From contig OX031071.1 in NCBI GenBank assembly GCA_943736015.1, positions 622,501-686,500 on the forward strand: 64,000 nucleotides of DNA. The letters run 5' to 3'. The stretch is from Tridacna crocea. Taxonomy: Eukaryota > Mollusca > Bivalvia > Cardiida > Cardiidae. A program made the translations under genes and the position numbers. The number at the start of each line of letters is the position of its first letter. Positions within the stretch are counted from its first letter, which is position 1. The notes under the pieces are model-generated. The model saw nothing but the letters and a program-made list of their open reading frames with translations, was not told where the DNA came from and ran no database searches. This document shows positions 1-10,297 of the stretch, in pieces.

Positions 1-1486
1 ATTGCATGTATGTGTTAAAAAGCCATGTGCAAGGGTTGTCCAAAATATTTGTACACTTTATCAACAGAGGGTCTTTTATGATAAATCAATATCATCTGTT
101 ACATATAGAAGATGATTTATGTTCTACTACATGTATTAAATTAAGCTGTCCACTGTAATAAAATGTTACCTAGCCAACCAGTAGATCCATGCCTCAGACA
201 GATCTTATACACAGAAAATGCTAATTGATAAATTATAAACAATGTTATGGGTGCTAAATCACATCTTCTTAAAAGCTGATGTTATGATGACATTTCCAGT
301 TATCACTACAGAAAATCGTCAGCAGAGGTACATAATATTTGCAACATTATTATTAAAGAGAAACTTTCAGACAGAGACATCAAGCAACAAGCTAGATCCA
401 GTTCTTTGATGCCACAGTATGATAGACATCTGTGGATTTTGGAAACGGACAGGCTGCAGTTTGAATTCCGTAAAGATTTCCTTACGTAGTCACAAATAAA
501 AGGACCGCCGGATGATTTTCAACCAAGGTTAGAAACATGCAGTGTAGAATAATAGATGGTATTAGAGTAGGGGCGACCTTCTAACAATCGAATGAAGTCC
601 TTGTGGTAAATATGTAAATTAGCTTATCTCCATGCGTGAACCAGAAGATAACTGCTCGGAGACCAACTACTTGACATCAGTCTATAAGCAGTTTCATATC
701 AACTACTAATGATAAAAATCCCAGCGAAGAAGGACAAGATAAAGTCAATGGCAAGGCAGCTGTATTAACACGATTTATCAAAAAGTGCAGATTTTGGCAA
801 GTTTTAAACCAGGCGCCAACCTGTCGAGAACCTCAAGAATCGTATCCAGTCTTAGGTGAAAGTTTTGACTTGGAATCTACTGCTAATTCTCGCAATAAAT
901 TCAACCCCAAGAGTGTCATACTAGCGTCTAGAGCTGGGGTTTCAGTTAAACAGATCTTTCTTTGATGGCTTCTCCAGCTTTCTCAATGTAAATTGTAATG
1001 GCAACAAGCATGTTTCTTCTTTGCTAAGGAAACAGGTCACACAGTCTCTGTTTTAATCGAATGCTTCTTCCGATTATGATGCGGATAAAATCACAACGAT
1101 AGAGAAGTTTTTAATCTTGACTTTCATTGGTTACATGTAAGCCGGGCATGCCAAATCAGACAAGACAACTTCCTCTCGGTGTCTGCACAGAACTCGCCCA
1201 AAACCTGACAATAAACATGCATCAGGCAGTGCATATTTGAAAATATGCCCGGATCACGCGTTTGTGCACTAAATCACCTCGAAAGGAAATCATATGGTTG
1301 CCGTTAACTTTTAGGTAATACCTTAATCTCCAACAAACCCTGTTTAACTTAGTGACAAAATTTTCAGCTGCTCGTGTTCATTTGCTCCACTCTTTCCTAG
1401 GAAATAGGAAAAAGTATCTGTATATGGGATTCTGACAGTTTATCTACATGTAGATCTACATGAATACGATTAAGGTCAGTGCAAGT
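1..1486. other. Non-coding stretch, nothing recognised
   Basis: No open frame with family resemblance, no RNA gene and no clear repeat structure was seen on either strand. It is ordinary AT-rich intergenic or intronic sequence up to the first HP-MITE. Confidence 0.5.
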
Positions 1487-1722
1487 TTAACTCATTACCA
1501 AACAACAATACCTGTATTTTAGACTTGTCAAAATCGAAAGCATTTGCAGACGACAAAATAAAAGTGACTGAAAATTTAAAATTTGTTTTGTGAAGATTAG
1601 AAAACATTGTTGGAAAAGGAGAAAAAGCTGGTTACTAGCATTTTCTTCTTTTCCCACAATGTTTTCTAAAGGTTTTTTTTCTCTGGGTCGTCAAAAGTAG
1701 GAATTGTGTGGTAATGGGTTAA
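1487..1722. repeat. HP-MITE copy, full length
   Basis: The 236-bp element starts TTAACTCATTACCA and ends GGTAATGGGTTAA, so the ends are inverted repeats. The centre is a long palindrome whose arms contain ACATTGTTGGAAAAGGAGAA and its complement. The same layout recurs about twenty times in the window. It has no coding capacity, so it is a non-autonomous foldback-type element. Confidence 0.8.
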
Positions 1723-2363
1723 ATCCTCGGTCGTCTGTCCTGTAACCAGAAAGACAAAACGATATTAAAGTGTTCTGCAGAATTTCAGAACGGTTAAAAA
1801 ATGCATGATTATCTTCTGCGTTATGACAATGGACGGGAGGTAGAGATGATGGGAAAATCCTGAAATATATCAAGCTGCTGTTAGGTTTACCTATTACTGT
1901 CAAGAGAAAAATCGACTTGTAATGAAAAACTTGCGAGATGGGCTCTAATAAAGTTACAAATGGCGAAATTCATGTGAATAAAAATGCTTTAAAAAAATCA
2001 AATTTCATATTCCTCCGATTTCGTCCTACTTTACATTATGTTAAAAGGGTGTCCCTAAGGATGTTCAAAACAAAAAAAAGGCGTTTATGTTGCAATTTGT
2101 TTTGGGTTTTCCCACAATTTGACTGGACTAAAAGGGGAATAACACCTTATTGAAACTAAATAAATAACCTTGAAGGTAAACCGCTTATTCATGGTTGTAA
2201 ATCACAAATAATAAAGTCAGGTGCGTGTATATCGACTTTCAAATATTTTGTTGCAGTGCTCTCTCAAAAATCCACGTGACTGTTTGACGCAATCAAATCA
2301 ATTATTCCTACCTGAATATTTTCCCTTTCCTTCAATGTTTTTGCCCTCTTAAAGACAAGTTAT
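1723..2363. other. Non-coding stretch, nothing recognised
   Basis: Only short chance frames are present. No repeat family was recognised between two HP-MITE copies. Confidence 0.45.
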
Positions 2364-2779
2364 TTAACTCGTTAACACACGCCACCAGTTTAGACTCGAT
2401 CAAATTGAAAACAATTGAAGAGAACAAAATAAATGTGACTAAAATACTTAAATTCGAGCCGTGCTCTGACAAAAGGGGGCTTAATACATCTCTGTGATGT
2501 ATGATGCCTGACAAGTCATCACATAATGATGGATCCGTTATTGTTTATATTAGCGACTTTTTTAAACAGCCGTCTTAATCATGAGGTAGACATTTCCTTT
2601 GACATATACAATTTGACCTTGGCCGAAACTTTTAGCAGATGCATTAAGCCCTCTTTTCATAAAGGATTGCTCATTTGATTTTGGAAGAGTGGAAAATAAT
2701 ACTGGTTCAGAGTATTTTCTCCTTTTCCCACGTTGTTTTAAAAAAAGTTTTCTCTGGATCGTTGTGTGGTAAAAGTTAA
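2364..2779. repeat. Two degenerate HP-MITE fragments
   Basis: A left half begins TTAACTCGTTAACAC at 2364 and fades near 2461. A second fragment holds the right part of the centre (TATTTTCTCCTTTTCCCAC near 2711) and ends GTGTGGTAAAAGTTAA at 2779. Both are more diverged than the copy at 1487. Confidence 0.5.
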
Positions 2780-3109
2780 GCGACATGAAATTTATCGTCC
2801 ACAATTTCTTCCTTTATGGAATAGATATAGAAAAATCCAGCCTTATGTTACCTCTGATGTCCGTCACGAGTATCATAGACTAAGATCAGCTGAATTTCCA
2901 TGCTGTCTGATCTTTATCTGCTCTTTTTGATAATCAAAAAGTTTATTAATTTCCTATAAAGTTTCAATTTATCTACTAACCTATTTACAATTTTAGATGA
3001 CAAAATATTACCCAGGTCTATATTTAAGACCTCTAATAGATGACAACAAAAAAAATGTGGCGCAGATCTATGTTAAATACATGTGAGCTATGCTTTGACT
3101 AAAGGAAAC
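2780..3109. other. Non-coding stretch, nothing recognised
   Basis: AT-rich sequence without a supported gene or repeat. Confidence 0.4.
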
Positions 3110-3478
3110 TTAAGGTAAGACCTGTGTAATGCACTTCAGGTGAAAATTCTAATTGGTTGATAAATAAAGATATATAAGGATTTATGCAGAAATAATATTT
3201 TTGAGCATTTCTAATGAATCAGAAGTTCCGTTTATGTCTATCTTGAAATTATTTTTGATACTTTTGTTAGTTTTCTGAAAAGAGAGGTAATTATTGTCTC
3301 TTTTTGAATTGAGAATATAGCGGTTTTAGGTTTATAAATGAAAATTCAAAGAAGGAAAAAACGGAAAAAAAGAATCGGTGAAAGTTGTTCAATAATACTC
3401 ATGTTTAATTATAGCATATTTTGCAGGATGATATTTTAGTGGAAATAACTGTTTTCCATTACACAGGTCTTACCTTAA
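3110..3478. mobile_element. TTAA-flanked TIR element (piggyBac-type MITE candidate)
   Basis: The element is bounded by TTAA on both sides and has perfect 18-bp terminal inverted repeats, GGTAAGACCTGTGTAATG on the left and its exact complement on the right. A TTAA target duplication is characteristic of the piggyBac superfamily. The 369-bp body is AT-rich and has no transposase frame, so it would depend on a transposase encoded elsewhere. The superfamily assignment is inferred from target site and ends only. Confidence 0.7.
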
Positions 3479-3599
3479 AACATCTCCATGATCCATGGTA
3501 CCAAACAAACCATTACATACTTATGAACTCATAACATCAACATCATTTAGGTTAATCATGAAATAGACTGGTCCTATGACAAGCAGAATATTGTTCAAG

Positions 3600-3862
3600 T
3601 GAAAAGTTTGGATACTTTTCGCAGATGCATTAATTAATCCTTTACTCCATAGATACTCATTTCTACACATTGCTTGCAGGAAATTTCGGAAAACATTGTG
3701 GCAAAAGGTGAAATTGCTCGTGACGTGCAATTTCACTTTTTGTCACAATGTTTTCTAAGCTATCAAAAAGTGTCATTTACACATAAGAAACGGCTTTATC
3801 CTTGCTGTTATTTAGGGTCAATTAGAGATACTCTAGAAATGCTTTGTGGGGTAAATGGTTAA
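3600..3862. repeat. HP-MITE variant with a different palindrome core
   Basis: The palindrome at 3689-3756 has the outer HP-MITE arms (GAAAACATTGTGGCAAAAGG and complement) but an inner core around GTGACGTGCA instead of the usual CTGGTTACCAG. The right end GGTAAATGGTTAA closes at 3862. The left boundary is uncertain. Confidence 0.5.
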
Positions 3863-4208
3863 ACCCCCTTTTAACAGTGCATAGCTCATATATTTATAAT
3901 TTGAAAAGAAAAAAAAACTAAAGGAAAAAACAGCATGGAAAAAAAGACAAAATGGTGGTAATTAGGCTTCTCAGAGTTTTGAATACACAGCGTATTTTGG
4001 TTAAAAATAAGAAAAAAACAAATGGGTTCTGGCCATTTCGCAAAGTTCAGTTGTGTTGATAATTTGAATTTGAATAGATGCACTAGTGGCCACGAATTAA
4101 CCTAAGTATAGTTGAAAACGGCTTAAAGCACAATTCAAACAATGAAAAACTGTGCTATATACGTTTCAAGGGAGATAATTCTGTATTTCTTATCGAACAA
4201 AAATCCGT

Positions 4209-4327
4209 GTCTTACAACCCTGGACAGAGTGCTTCTAAAAACATTGTGGGGAAAGGAGAAGAGGAAATGCTCGAAAACCAGCATTCTATCGTTTTCTCAC
4301 AATTCGTTCCAACTTGTCAAAGAAAAT
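4209..4327. repeat. HP-MITE central fragment
   Basis: Recognisable left inner arm (ACATTGTGGGGAAAGGAGAA) and a damaged right arm. Both termini are missing or too diverged to place. Confidence 0.45.
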
Positions 4328-4568
4328 TACCATCTCAGTGTTTAATTCTCTGCGACATTTCATATACTTATAACATACATACATACATTTTATTAAACAA
4401 ACGACAAAACATGTCTTTGGCTATATACAACAAATTCAACAAAGGCAGAGAGAATAAACAAAGATCGGGTATGAAAGAAAAAGAAAACAGACAAAAAACT
4501 AAAATAGCACAAGATAAACCGGACAGTTAATGCATTACAGTGCAGCGGTTTAACGTATACATCTTTCT

Positions 4569-4750
4569 TTAACTCATTACCAAACGACAATATTTTAGGT
4601 TTCTCCAAATCGAAAGCATTTGCAGAGGACAAAATAAAAGTGGCTGACAATTTGAAATTTGTATTGTGAAGAGTAGAAAACAGAAAAAAATGTGGATAAA
4701 GGAGATCAGCATTTTCTCCTTTTCCCACAATCCCCTCCACAGGATTCTTT
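4569..4750. repeat. HP-MITE copy, damaged centre
   Basis: Starts TTAACTCATTACCAAACGAC and shows the left-arm block up to the palindrome, whose left arm is disrupted. The right side ends in a diverged GGATTCTTTTA. Beyond it, 4751-5105 is AT-rich sequence with no recognised gene. Confidence 0.6.
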
Positions 4751-5105
4751 TACAATTATATAAGTAAGTTTTTATACAGTAAGCAGCAGAGCAGATTAAC
4801 TGATTAACATATTTATATAGCAGATAGCAATAAAGACTTTACTTAAATCAGTTTTCACATAACAATGATGTAGATTTAACTTAAGTATTACTTGAACAAA
4901 TTGACATGAAATAAATGACCTCTATTACTGTATACTTCATACTTGAATTATTGTCCAAACATATCTTTGGCTAATGTCGTCTGCATGTGAAACTTTGTGC
5001 ATGATTTTAATCTCTGATGTGGGTTATAGATTTGTTGTGTCTTTGAAAAATACTTAAAATACCTGAAATAAACACTATTTTGTTGATTTGAATCGGCAAT
5101 TTGTC

Positions 5106-5167
5106 GCGGGTGACACAGATCGAAGATGCACTTTCTGTGCAGTCTCATCTTGATCTGTGTCATCCGC
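5106..5167. repeat. Small hairpin element
   Basis: Imperfect inverted repeat: GGTGACACAGATCGAAGATG on the left pairs with CATCTTGATCTGTGTCATC on the right across a loop of about 17 nt. Similar hairpins lie at 58435-58503 and, more distantly, 13516-13566. Confidence 0.6.
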
Positions 5168-5342
5168 CAAAGCTCTAATATTTTGACAATGGCACCTGAA
5201 GGGTCAAACGTGACACTTACCGCTCTTATAATTTCCATACCGTCTGATGATACCCGAAAATAGTACTATGGGAGACCACTCCTACATGCATAGCTTCATC
5301 TCAAGTTAAATACAATACCTAACAACTGCAATAGGGATATAT

Positions 5343-5440
5343 CACTATGGCACATTGGTTATGGTGTTGGTCTTTTAAACCTTAAAAACGAGGATGTTTT
5401 CCGCCATGAGTTCAAATCCCGCCAAATGTGGTTTATATTT
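5343..5440 (+). other. tRNA-like sequence, possible SINE head
   Basis: A GGTTATGGTGTTGG segment resembling a pol III A box is followed about 50 nt later by GAGTTCAAATCCC, close to the B-box consensus. The spacing resembles a degenerate tRNA. It cannot fold into a standard cloverleaf as read, so a tRNA-derived SINE fragment is more likely than a working tRNA. Confidence 0.35.
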
Positions 5441-5491
5441 CAGCTATTCATTAGTTGCGAACTTTCATCTTCATAAATAAATATTAGCGCT

Positions 5492-5634
5492 TTAACCTTT
5501 TACCACCCATTCCCAACTTTTGACCACCCTTAGAAGACAGCCTTTTGAAAACATTGTGAGCTACGTTTAATTTGTAGCCTGCAAGTGCTTACAAGTTGGA
5601 CTGGTCTGAAATTTTATCGTTTGGTAAAGAGTTC
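5492..5634. repeat. HP-MITE internal-deletion derivative
   Basis: Both ends are present (TTAACCTTTTACCACCC and TCGTTTGGTAAAGAGTT), but the sequence passes from ACATTGTGAG directly to the right flank. The central palindrome has been lost, an expected outcome when a long hairpin is deleted. Confidence 0.65.
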
Positions 5635-5690
5635 AGTAGATTGTTTATAATGAAAACAGTGATGCAGATTTAACTTCAGAAAATATTTTT

Positions 5691-5842
5691 TATAGCAGAT
5701 ATTAATACAGATTTACCAAAAGTGTGTTTATAGCAAATAGCAATACAGATTTACCAAGTGTTTTTATAGCAGATAGCAATACCGATTTAACAAAAAATAA
5801 GTTTTGAGATAGAAGACAGCAATAATGATTTTACTAAATTAA
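5691..5842. repeat. Short degenerate tandem repeat, period about 37 bp
   Basis: Units of the type TATAGCAGATAGCAATACAG followed by ATTTAC start at 5691, 5729 and 5765, with a weaker fourth near 5806. A single related unit lies near 4818. Confidence 0.55.
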
Positions 5843-5883
5843 GTATTTAACTCTTTACCACACTCTTTCAAACATTATGCTGT

Positions 5884-5930
5884 GGGTACTCATTAGAATC
5901 GTCTCGATGAGACGATTCTAATGAGTACCC
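5884..5930. repeat. 47-bp perfect palindrome
   Basis: Two exact 22-bp arms beginning GGGTACTCATTAGAATCG are separated by the 3-nt loop GAT. No terminator-like T tract or gene lies next to it. Confidence 0.85.
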
Positions 5931-6049
5931 ATAACATAGGGTTTAGTGGAGAATCATCAATATTTTTTATTTTTAAAATCAAAATCACTCCCTCTATCTG
6001 AAGCTCTGATTATGAGATAACTGGCTTGGTATGCTGCATCAAGGAGATC

Positions 6050-6345
6050 CATTATTATTTCATGCTTTCTGGTAGGTTATCGAGAAATAGCAGTGAAAAT
6101 GTTTTTCGATATTACACGGATACGATCAGTGAAAATACCGATTTTCATTTTCTTGTTGCCTTGCTAAATTGCGCGTGCCTCACAACAAGATGGAAATATG
6201 ACATCATGTATCTTACATTTCTCGCGCTTTACTTAATATTGTAATGCATTGCTCTATGGGAGGGGTACGCCACAGGTAAAACAGAAAAGAACTGTACTAG
6301 ATTTTGATAAAGCTCCTCTCAAAAAGTGTTAAAACCATGAAAAAG
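6050..6345 (+). repeat. Dispersed TIR repeat, copy 1 (partner at 11360)
   Basis: This segment, starting ATTATTTCATGCTTTCTGG, matches the reverse complement of 11360-11650 along most of its length. Shared blocks include AATTGCGCGTGCCT, TTACATTTCTCGCGCTT and GAGGGGTACGCCAC. It carries no conserved frame. It is an older copy than its partner, with a decayed right end. Confidence 0.7.
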
Positions 6346-6361
6346 AATATTTGTGTGTGTG

Positions 6362-6507
6362 TTTTTTTTTTGTGAAAGATCAAAATTTATTTCATGGAGT
6401 GAATACCATCTGTAATATTTTTATGCGTGGTGCAGCAGCCACGCGTAAAAATATTACTGATGGTGTTCTCTCGATGAAATAAATTTCGATCTTTCACCAA
6501 AAAAAAC
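6362..6507. repeat. Foldback element of about 146 bp
   Basis: Near-complete imperfect palindrome: GTGAAAGATC at 6372 pairs with GATCTTTCAC ending at 6497. The arms carry AATTTATTTCAT, ACCATC and GTAATATTTTTA with their complements, around a GC-rich centre. It is flanked by a T tract on one side and an A tract on the other. Confidence 0.75.
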
Positions 6508-6700
6508 TCCAAATATCCTCTATAACTCCCTTGTACTAAACTACGTCTCATTTGTTTTTGTTTATTTCAGGACAGCTACGATGAGATGATATCATTAGAC
6601 AATGACAATTTCCTAAACAGTTTGGATACACATTCTTTTTCTGTCTTCTCTGAAAGTGGTTCTACAAATGCAGCAAGACAGTACATCTATTCTTATTTTT

Positions 6701-7080
6701 GATTGGTTTTCAGATGTTATATATCATTCCTTATCTTTCATTGGTTAATATAACAAGGAAAACCTCTCCTTGGTTTTGATTGGTGCATTCCAGATAATAT
6801 TATTCATTATTCCTAATATTTCATTGGTAAATATTTCAAGAGAAAACTTTTCACAGGTTTCGATTGGTGCATTCCGCATGTTATGAATCTTCATCTTTCA
6901 TTGGTTAATATTACAACAAAAACTCTTTCAAAGGTGATGATTGATGCATTCCAAAAGTAATTTTGTTTTCTCATCTCTCTGTGGTTGGAATCACAAGAAA
7001 ACCTTTTTGTTCTTTGATTGTTTCGTTCCATTTCACCTTCAGTTAATTCCATCTTGTGATTTGTTTATTCCATTAAAGAA
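6701..7080. repeat. Degenerate tandem array, period about 77 bp
   Basis: Five units begin with GATTGG or GATTG followed by TGCATTCC-like text at 6701, 6778, 6862, 6939 and 7016, giving spacings of 77, 84, 77 and 77. Many units also carry a TTTCATTGGTTAATAT block. No coding signal was seen. Confidence 0.65.
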
Positions 7081-7268
7081 GCCACTCTTTCCTCTGATAT
7101 TTATTTGTTGTAAAGTGGCATGATAATTAATTAAATTTATGTTTATTTATTGTGGGCTGTGGTTGCTCATGCCAACAACACTGAAGGCTGTTAGTTTTGT
7201 TATGGGGATAGTGCAGATACAAGACGAATCCCATCCTATTTACGCCTCGTTCTTTTAGTGTGATTAGC

Positions 7269-7496
7269 TAATCTCATTACCTTCAATCCCTATTTTGATG
7301 ACCCTGAGAAAGAAGTCTTTGGAAAACATCGTGGGAAAAGAAGAAAATGCTGGTTACCATCACGTTCTCTTTTTCCCACAATGTTTTCTACCTTTCACAA
7401 AACAAATTTCAAGCTTTTAGTTTCTTTTATTTTGTTGCCTGCAACTGCTTTCGATTTTGGACAAACCTAAAATTTTGTCGTTTGGTAATGAGTTAA
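7269..7496. repeat. HP-MITE copy, full length
   Basis: Starts CTAATCTCATTACC and ends TCGTTTGGTAATGAGTTAA. The central palindrome has GGAAAACATCGTGGGAAAAG and a diverged partner arm. Confidence 0.75.
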
Positions 7497-7613
7497 GCAC
7501 CATCATACAGGACCTTGGTTTAGAGTGACATCTGAAAGACTATTAGTAATTTAATATGGAAACCCTGGGGATCAAACCCATACCCCAAAGTGACCCTAAA
7601 CATCACATTTTGC

Positions 7614-7744
7614 AAGCTGGTCTTTACCAGCATTTTCTCCTTTTCCCACAATGTTTTCTACCCTATCAAGGAAAACTTGACCCTTTTGAGCCACATTCAA
7701 ATTGTTGTTTGCAAATGCTTTCAATTTGAACAAAGCTAATTTGT
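7614..7744. repeat. HP-MITE right half
   Basis: Begins inside the palindrome (CCAGCATTTTCTCCTTTTCC) and continues through the right flank to CAAAGCTAATTTGT, where it meets the dispersed repeat at 7745. Confidence 0.6.
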
Positions 7745-7930
7745 TACACCCCAGCAACACGAATATTATTGGGGGTTATACTGTTCGTGTGTCCGTCCAT
7801 GCATCTACCCATGTGTCCATCCATGTATCCGTCCATAGGCCCATCCGTCTGTCAGTCTGTGTACAAATAATGGTCTGTTTCTGTCAAAGCGCTGGCGTGG
7901 GTATTAAGTCACATTCAGTAACAGCTCTAG
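7745..7930. repeat. Dispersed repeat, copy 1
   Basis: Shares its start (CCCC-GCAA-ACGAAT pattern), a run of GTCCATC-like repeats and its end (GTATTAAGTCACATTCAGT) with 8421-8590. No conserved frame was seen. The text resembles the end of a repeat common in bivalve DNA, by recall only. Confidence 0.5.
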
Positions 7931-7948
7931 TTTACATCTGGTAAAGGA

Positions 7949-8168
7949 TTAACTCTTTACCACACAATCCCGACTTTTAAACAACCCTGAGAAAGAAAGC
8001 TTTTGAAAACATTGTGGGAAACGGAGAAAATGCTGGTAACCAGCATGCTGGTAACCAGCATTTTCTCCTTTTCCCACAATGTTTTCTACCCTGCTGGAAA
8101 CAAATTTCAATTGTTGAATTACATTTATTTGGACATGTCTAAACTTTTGTCGTCTGGTAAAGGGTTAA
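7949..8168. repeat. HP-MITE copy with duplicated loop
   Basis: Full-length element from TTAACTCTTTACCACAC to GGTAAAGGGTTAA. At the palindrome tip the motif TGCTGGTAACCAGCA occurs twice in a row, so the apex is itself a small tandem duplication. Confidence 0.8.
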
Positions 8169-8420
8169 ACACCATTTAATCATACAGCCGTCTTTCTTTG
8201 ATACATTCTATTATATTGTGTATGTTATGTATTTTCATGTTTTTGATATTTAATTGTTTTTGACAAATTTTATCAGTATGGTAAATTAACACAAGGGTAA
8301 TAAATTTATCATGATATCTGTATTTGTTTTTCATCTTATTAGCAGCTAAACCTATTGTGTTCCAGGACATTGTTTCAAGATTTCATTGTTTCTTATTTAT
8401 ATATGTACATGCACGCATTT

Positions 8421-8590
8421 TTATACCCCCGCAAAACGAATGTTTTCGAGGTGATACAGGAATCAGCCTCTCCGTCAGTGTCTCAGTCCATGTGTACATG
8501 TGTCCATCTGTGTACAAAATACTAGTAATTGCCAGTTTCTGTCAAAGCACTTGCGGGGGTATTAAGTCACATTCAGTGACAGCTCCAGTT
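8421..8590. repeat. Dispersed repeat, copy 2
   Basis: Starts TTATACCCCCGCAAAACGAA and ends GTATTAAGTCACATTCAGTG, matching 7745-7930 in order and content. The stretch 8169-8420 before it holds nothing recognised. Confidence 0.5.
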
Positions 8591-8780
8591 GGTTATTTCT
8601 TGCAATATTTGATACTTATGCTAGTTTTGACATCTGACCAACTTCTTTTCAAGTAGTTATAGACTGAGCAGAACAGAGGTAAATTCTGAATAAGATCAAC
8701 ATTCAAGTCAGGACAGAAAATGCTTTTTAAGAACTTTAAAGTTCCCAGTCTACTCATGGTAGCGAAATATAGAAATATGT

Positions 8781-8980
8781 TTAACTCTTTAACAAACGAC
8801 ATAAGTGTTGACTTGTCCAAATTGAAAAAATAAAAGCAGAGGACAAAATTGAAGTGTCTCAAAAATTGAAATTTGTTTTTTGAAGGGTAGAAAACACAGC
8901 ATTTTCTCCTTTTCCCACCATGTTTTCAAAAGGCCTATTTTCTCTGGGTCCTTGAAAGTGAGAATTGTGTGGTAAAGTAT
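8781..8980. repeat. HP-MITE copy lacking left palindrome arm
   Basis: Starts TTAACTCTTTAACAAACGAC and ends GTGTGGTAAAG. Only the right arm (AGCATTTTCTCCTTTTCCCA) of the central hairpin remains. 8981-9245 holds nothing recognised. Confidence 0.65.
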
Positions 8981-9245
8981 TTTCAGATTTGTTAATTTAG
9001 ATGAATCTTGGGAAAGGAGAAAATTAAGCCAGGCTAGAATTGTAAACAAGTGAACAATTGAGGCGTGTATTGCTAGAACCAGTTGCATACCCTACCTCTC
9101 TCCCCCGGTCTAAAAAAGAAGGCTAGGTTGTTTCAACACATGAAATGGCACACTTTTCTAAACCTAGGATTATATCTTCTACCATTCTTTCAGCAATCTA
9201 AAAATGCTTAAAATTAATGTGCACATACGAAATTTACATTTTACT

Positions 9246-9453
9246 GTCTTTGAAATCATTCAACTGCACTCTTGATATAATTTTCCAACATCCTCCAGTA
9301 AATTGCCGTTGGGTTCTTGTGACATGGATTGCTGCAGTATTGTGAGGGCTGTCTTTGAAATCATTCCACTGCACTCTTGATATAAATTTCCGACATCCTC
9401 GAGTAATTTTCTGTTGGGTTCTAATGATATGGATTGTTGTAGTATTGTGAGGG
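9246..9453 (-). repeat. Tandem duplication of a 105-bp unit, open in one frame
   Basis: Two units start with GTCTTTGAAATCATT at 9246 and 9351. On the minus strand one frame is open from 9529 to 9260 and encodes a 35-residue repeat containing EPNGNLLEDVGKLYQECS. The 105-bp period equals 35 codons, so the repeat stays in frame. A TGA follows the last unit's ECS. The protein family is not recognised. It could be a decayed exon or a chance open satellite. Confidence 0.5.
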
Positions 9454-10297
9454 GTATCTCAACTCGACTTTTTTTGTCAGCCACATGAATATGCAAATTT
9501 AAGGTCGTCATGTGACAATTATTATACAATATCTTCGATTAAACGGGTAGATAGGATTCAAGTCCAAAATTACATTTTCTATCTGTCGTAATCTACACAA
9601 TCATGCAACTGCCAGGTTTAATATAAAATTTGTCATGAAGCCACTAGAATGACAACAGTTTAATTATACACAATTGGCTATATTTTGCTTAACCCTTTAC
9701 CACACAATCCCGACAGTGTTGTACTGGGCCTTTTATTGGGGAAACTTTGAATTTTTTTGTTGTTGTTTATAACCACACAATCTGGACCTGCATTATTTGG
9801 CATGGGGCTTTATCTTGTAGACCTCCACCAGGATTCAAGTAATAATAGCTTTGTGGCCAAACATGAATTTACCCTCCGATCACAACTTTTTTGTAGAAAC
9901 TTAAAAGACTTTGTACATCTACCAGTTTAAAACCAAATGGCTAGTATTGTAATGTTTGCCTTGTAGTGTTTTGACTTATTAGCCAGTGGAGCGATACAAG
10001 GCCATGATGGCTCTCTTGTTTGTCTGCAAATGCTTTCAGTTCAATTGTCAAAAATGTTGTTGTGTTGTGGAGAGTTAACACTTTTATTCTAGAATCTCAT
10101 CATAAATCTCTATATTCTTGAGTCCTCTCCCAATTCATGGTTATTATTACTAAAATATATCATGGGAAAGTAGGAAAGTGAAGCGTTGAGATCACTATTT
10201 ATCTGCTTTTCAGTCTGGTCATGATTCTCCTGGGCCTATAAGTACAGTCAGGGGCATCCAAGACTTGAGACCAGCTTACCTGATTTCTTTCCAAAGA
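9454..10297. other. Non-coding stretch with a solo HP-MITE end
   Basis: An isolated HP-MITE terminus (TTAACCCTTTACCACACAAT) lies near 9690 without the rest of the element. Nothing else was recognised. Confidence 0.4.

Noticed and set aside
4207-4530. 107-residue plus-strand frame
   Set aside because: It runs through an HP-MITE fragment and low-complexity sequence, with no family resemblance.
5343-5440. Functional tRNA-Lys gene
   Set aside because: The anticodon-like TTTTAA is suggestive, but stems do not pair properly; kept only as a SINE-like trace.
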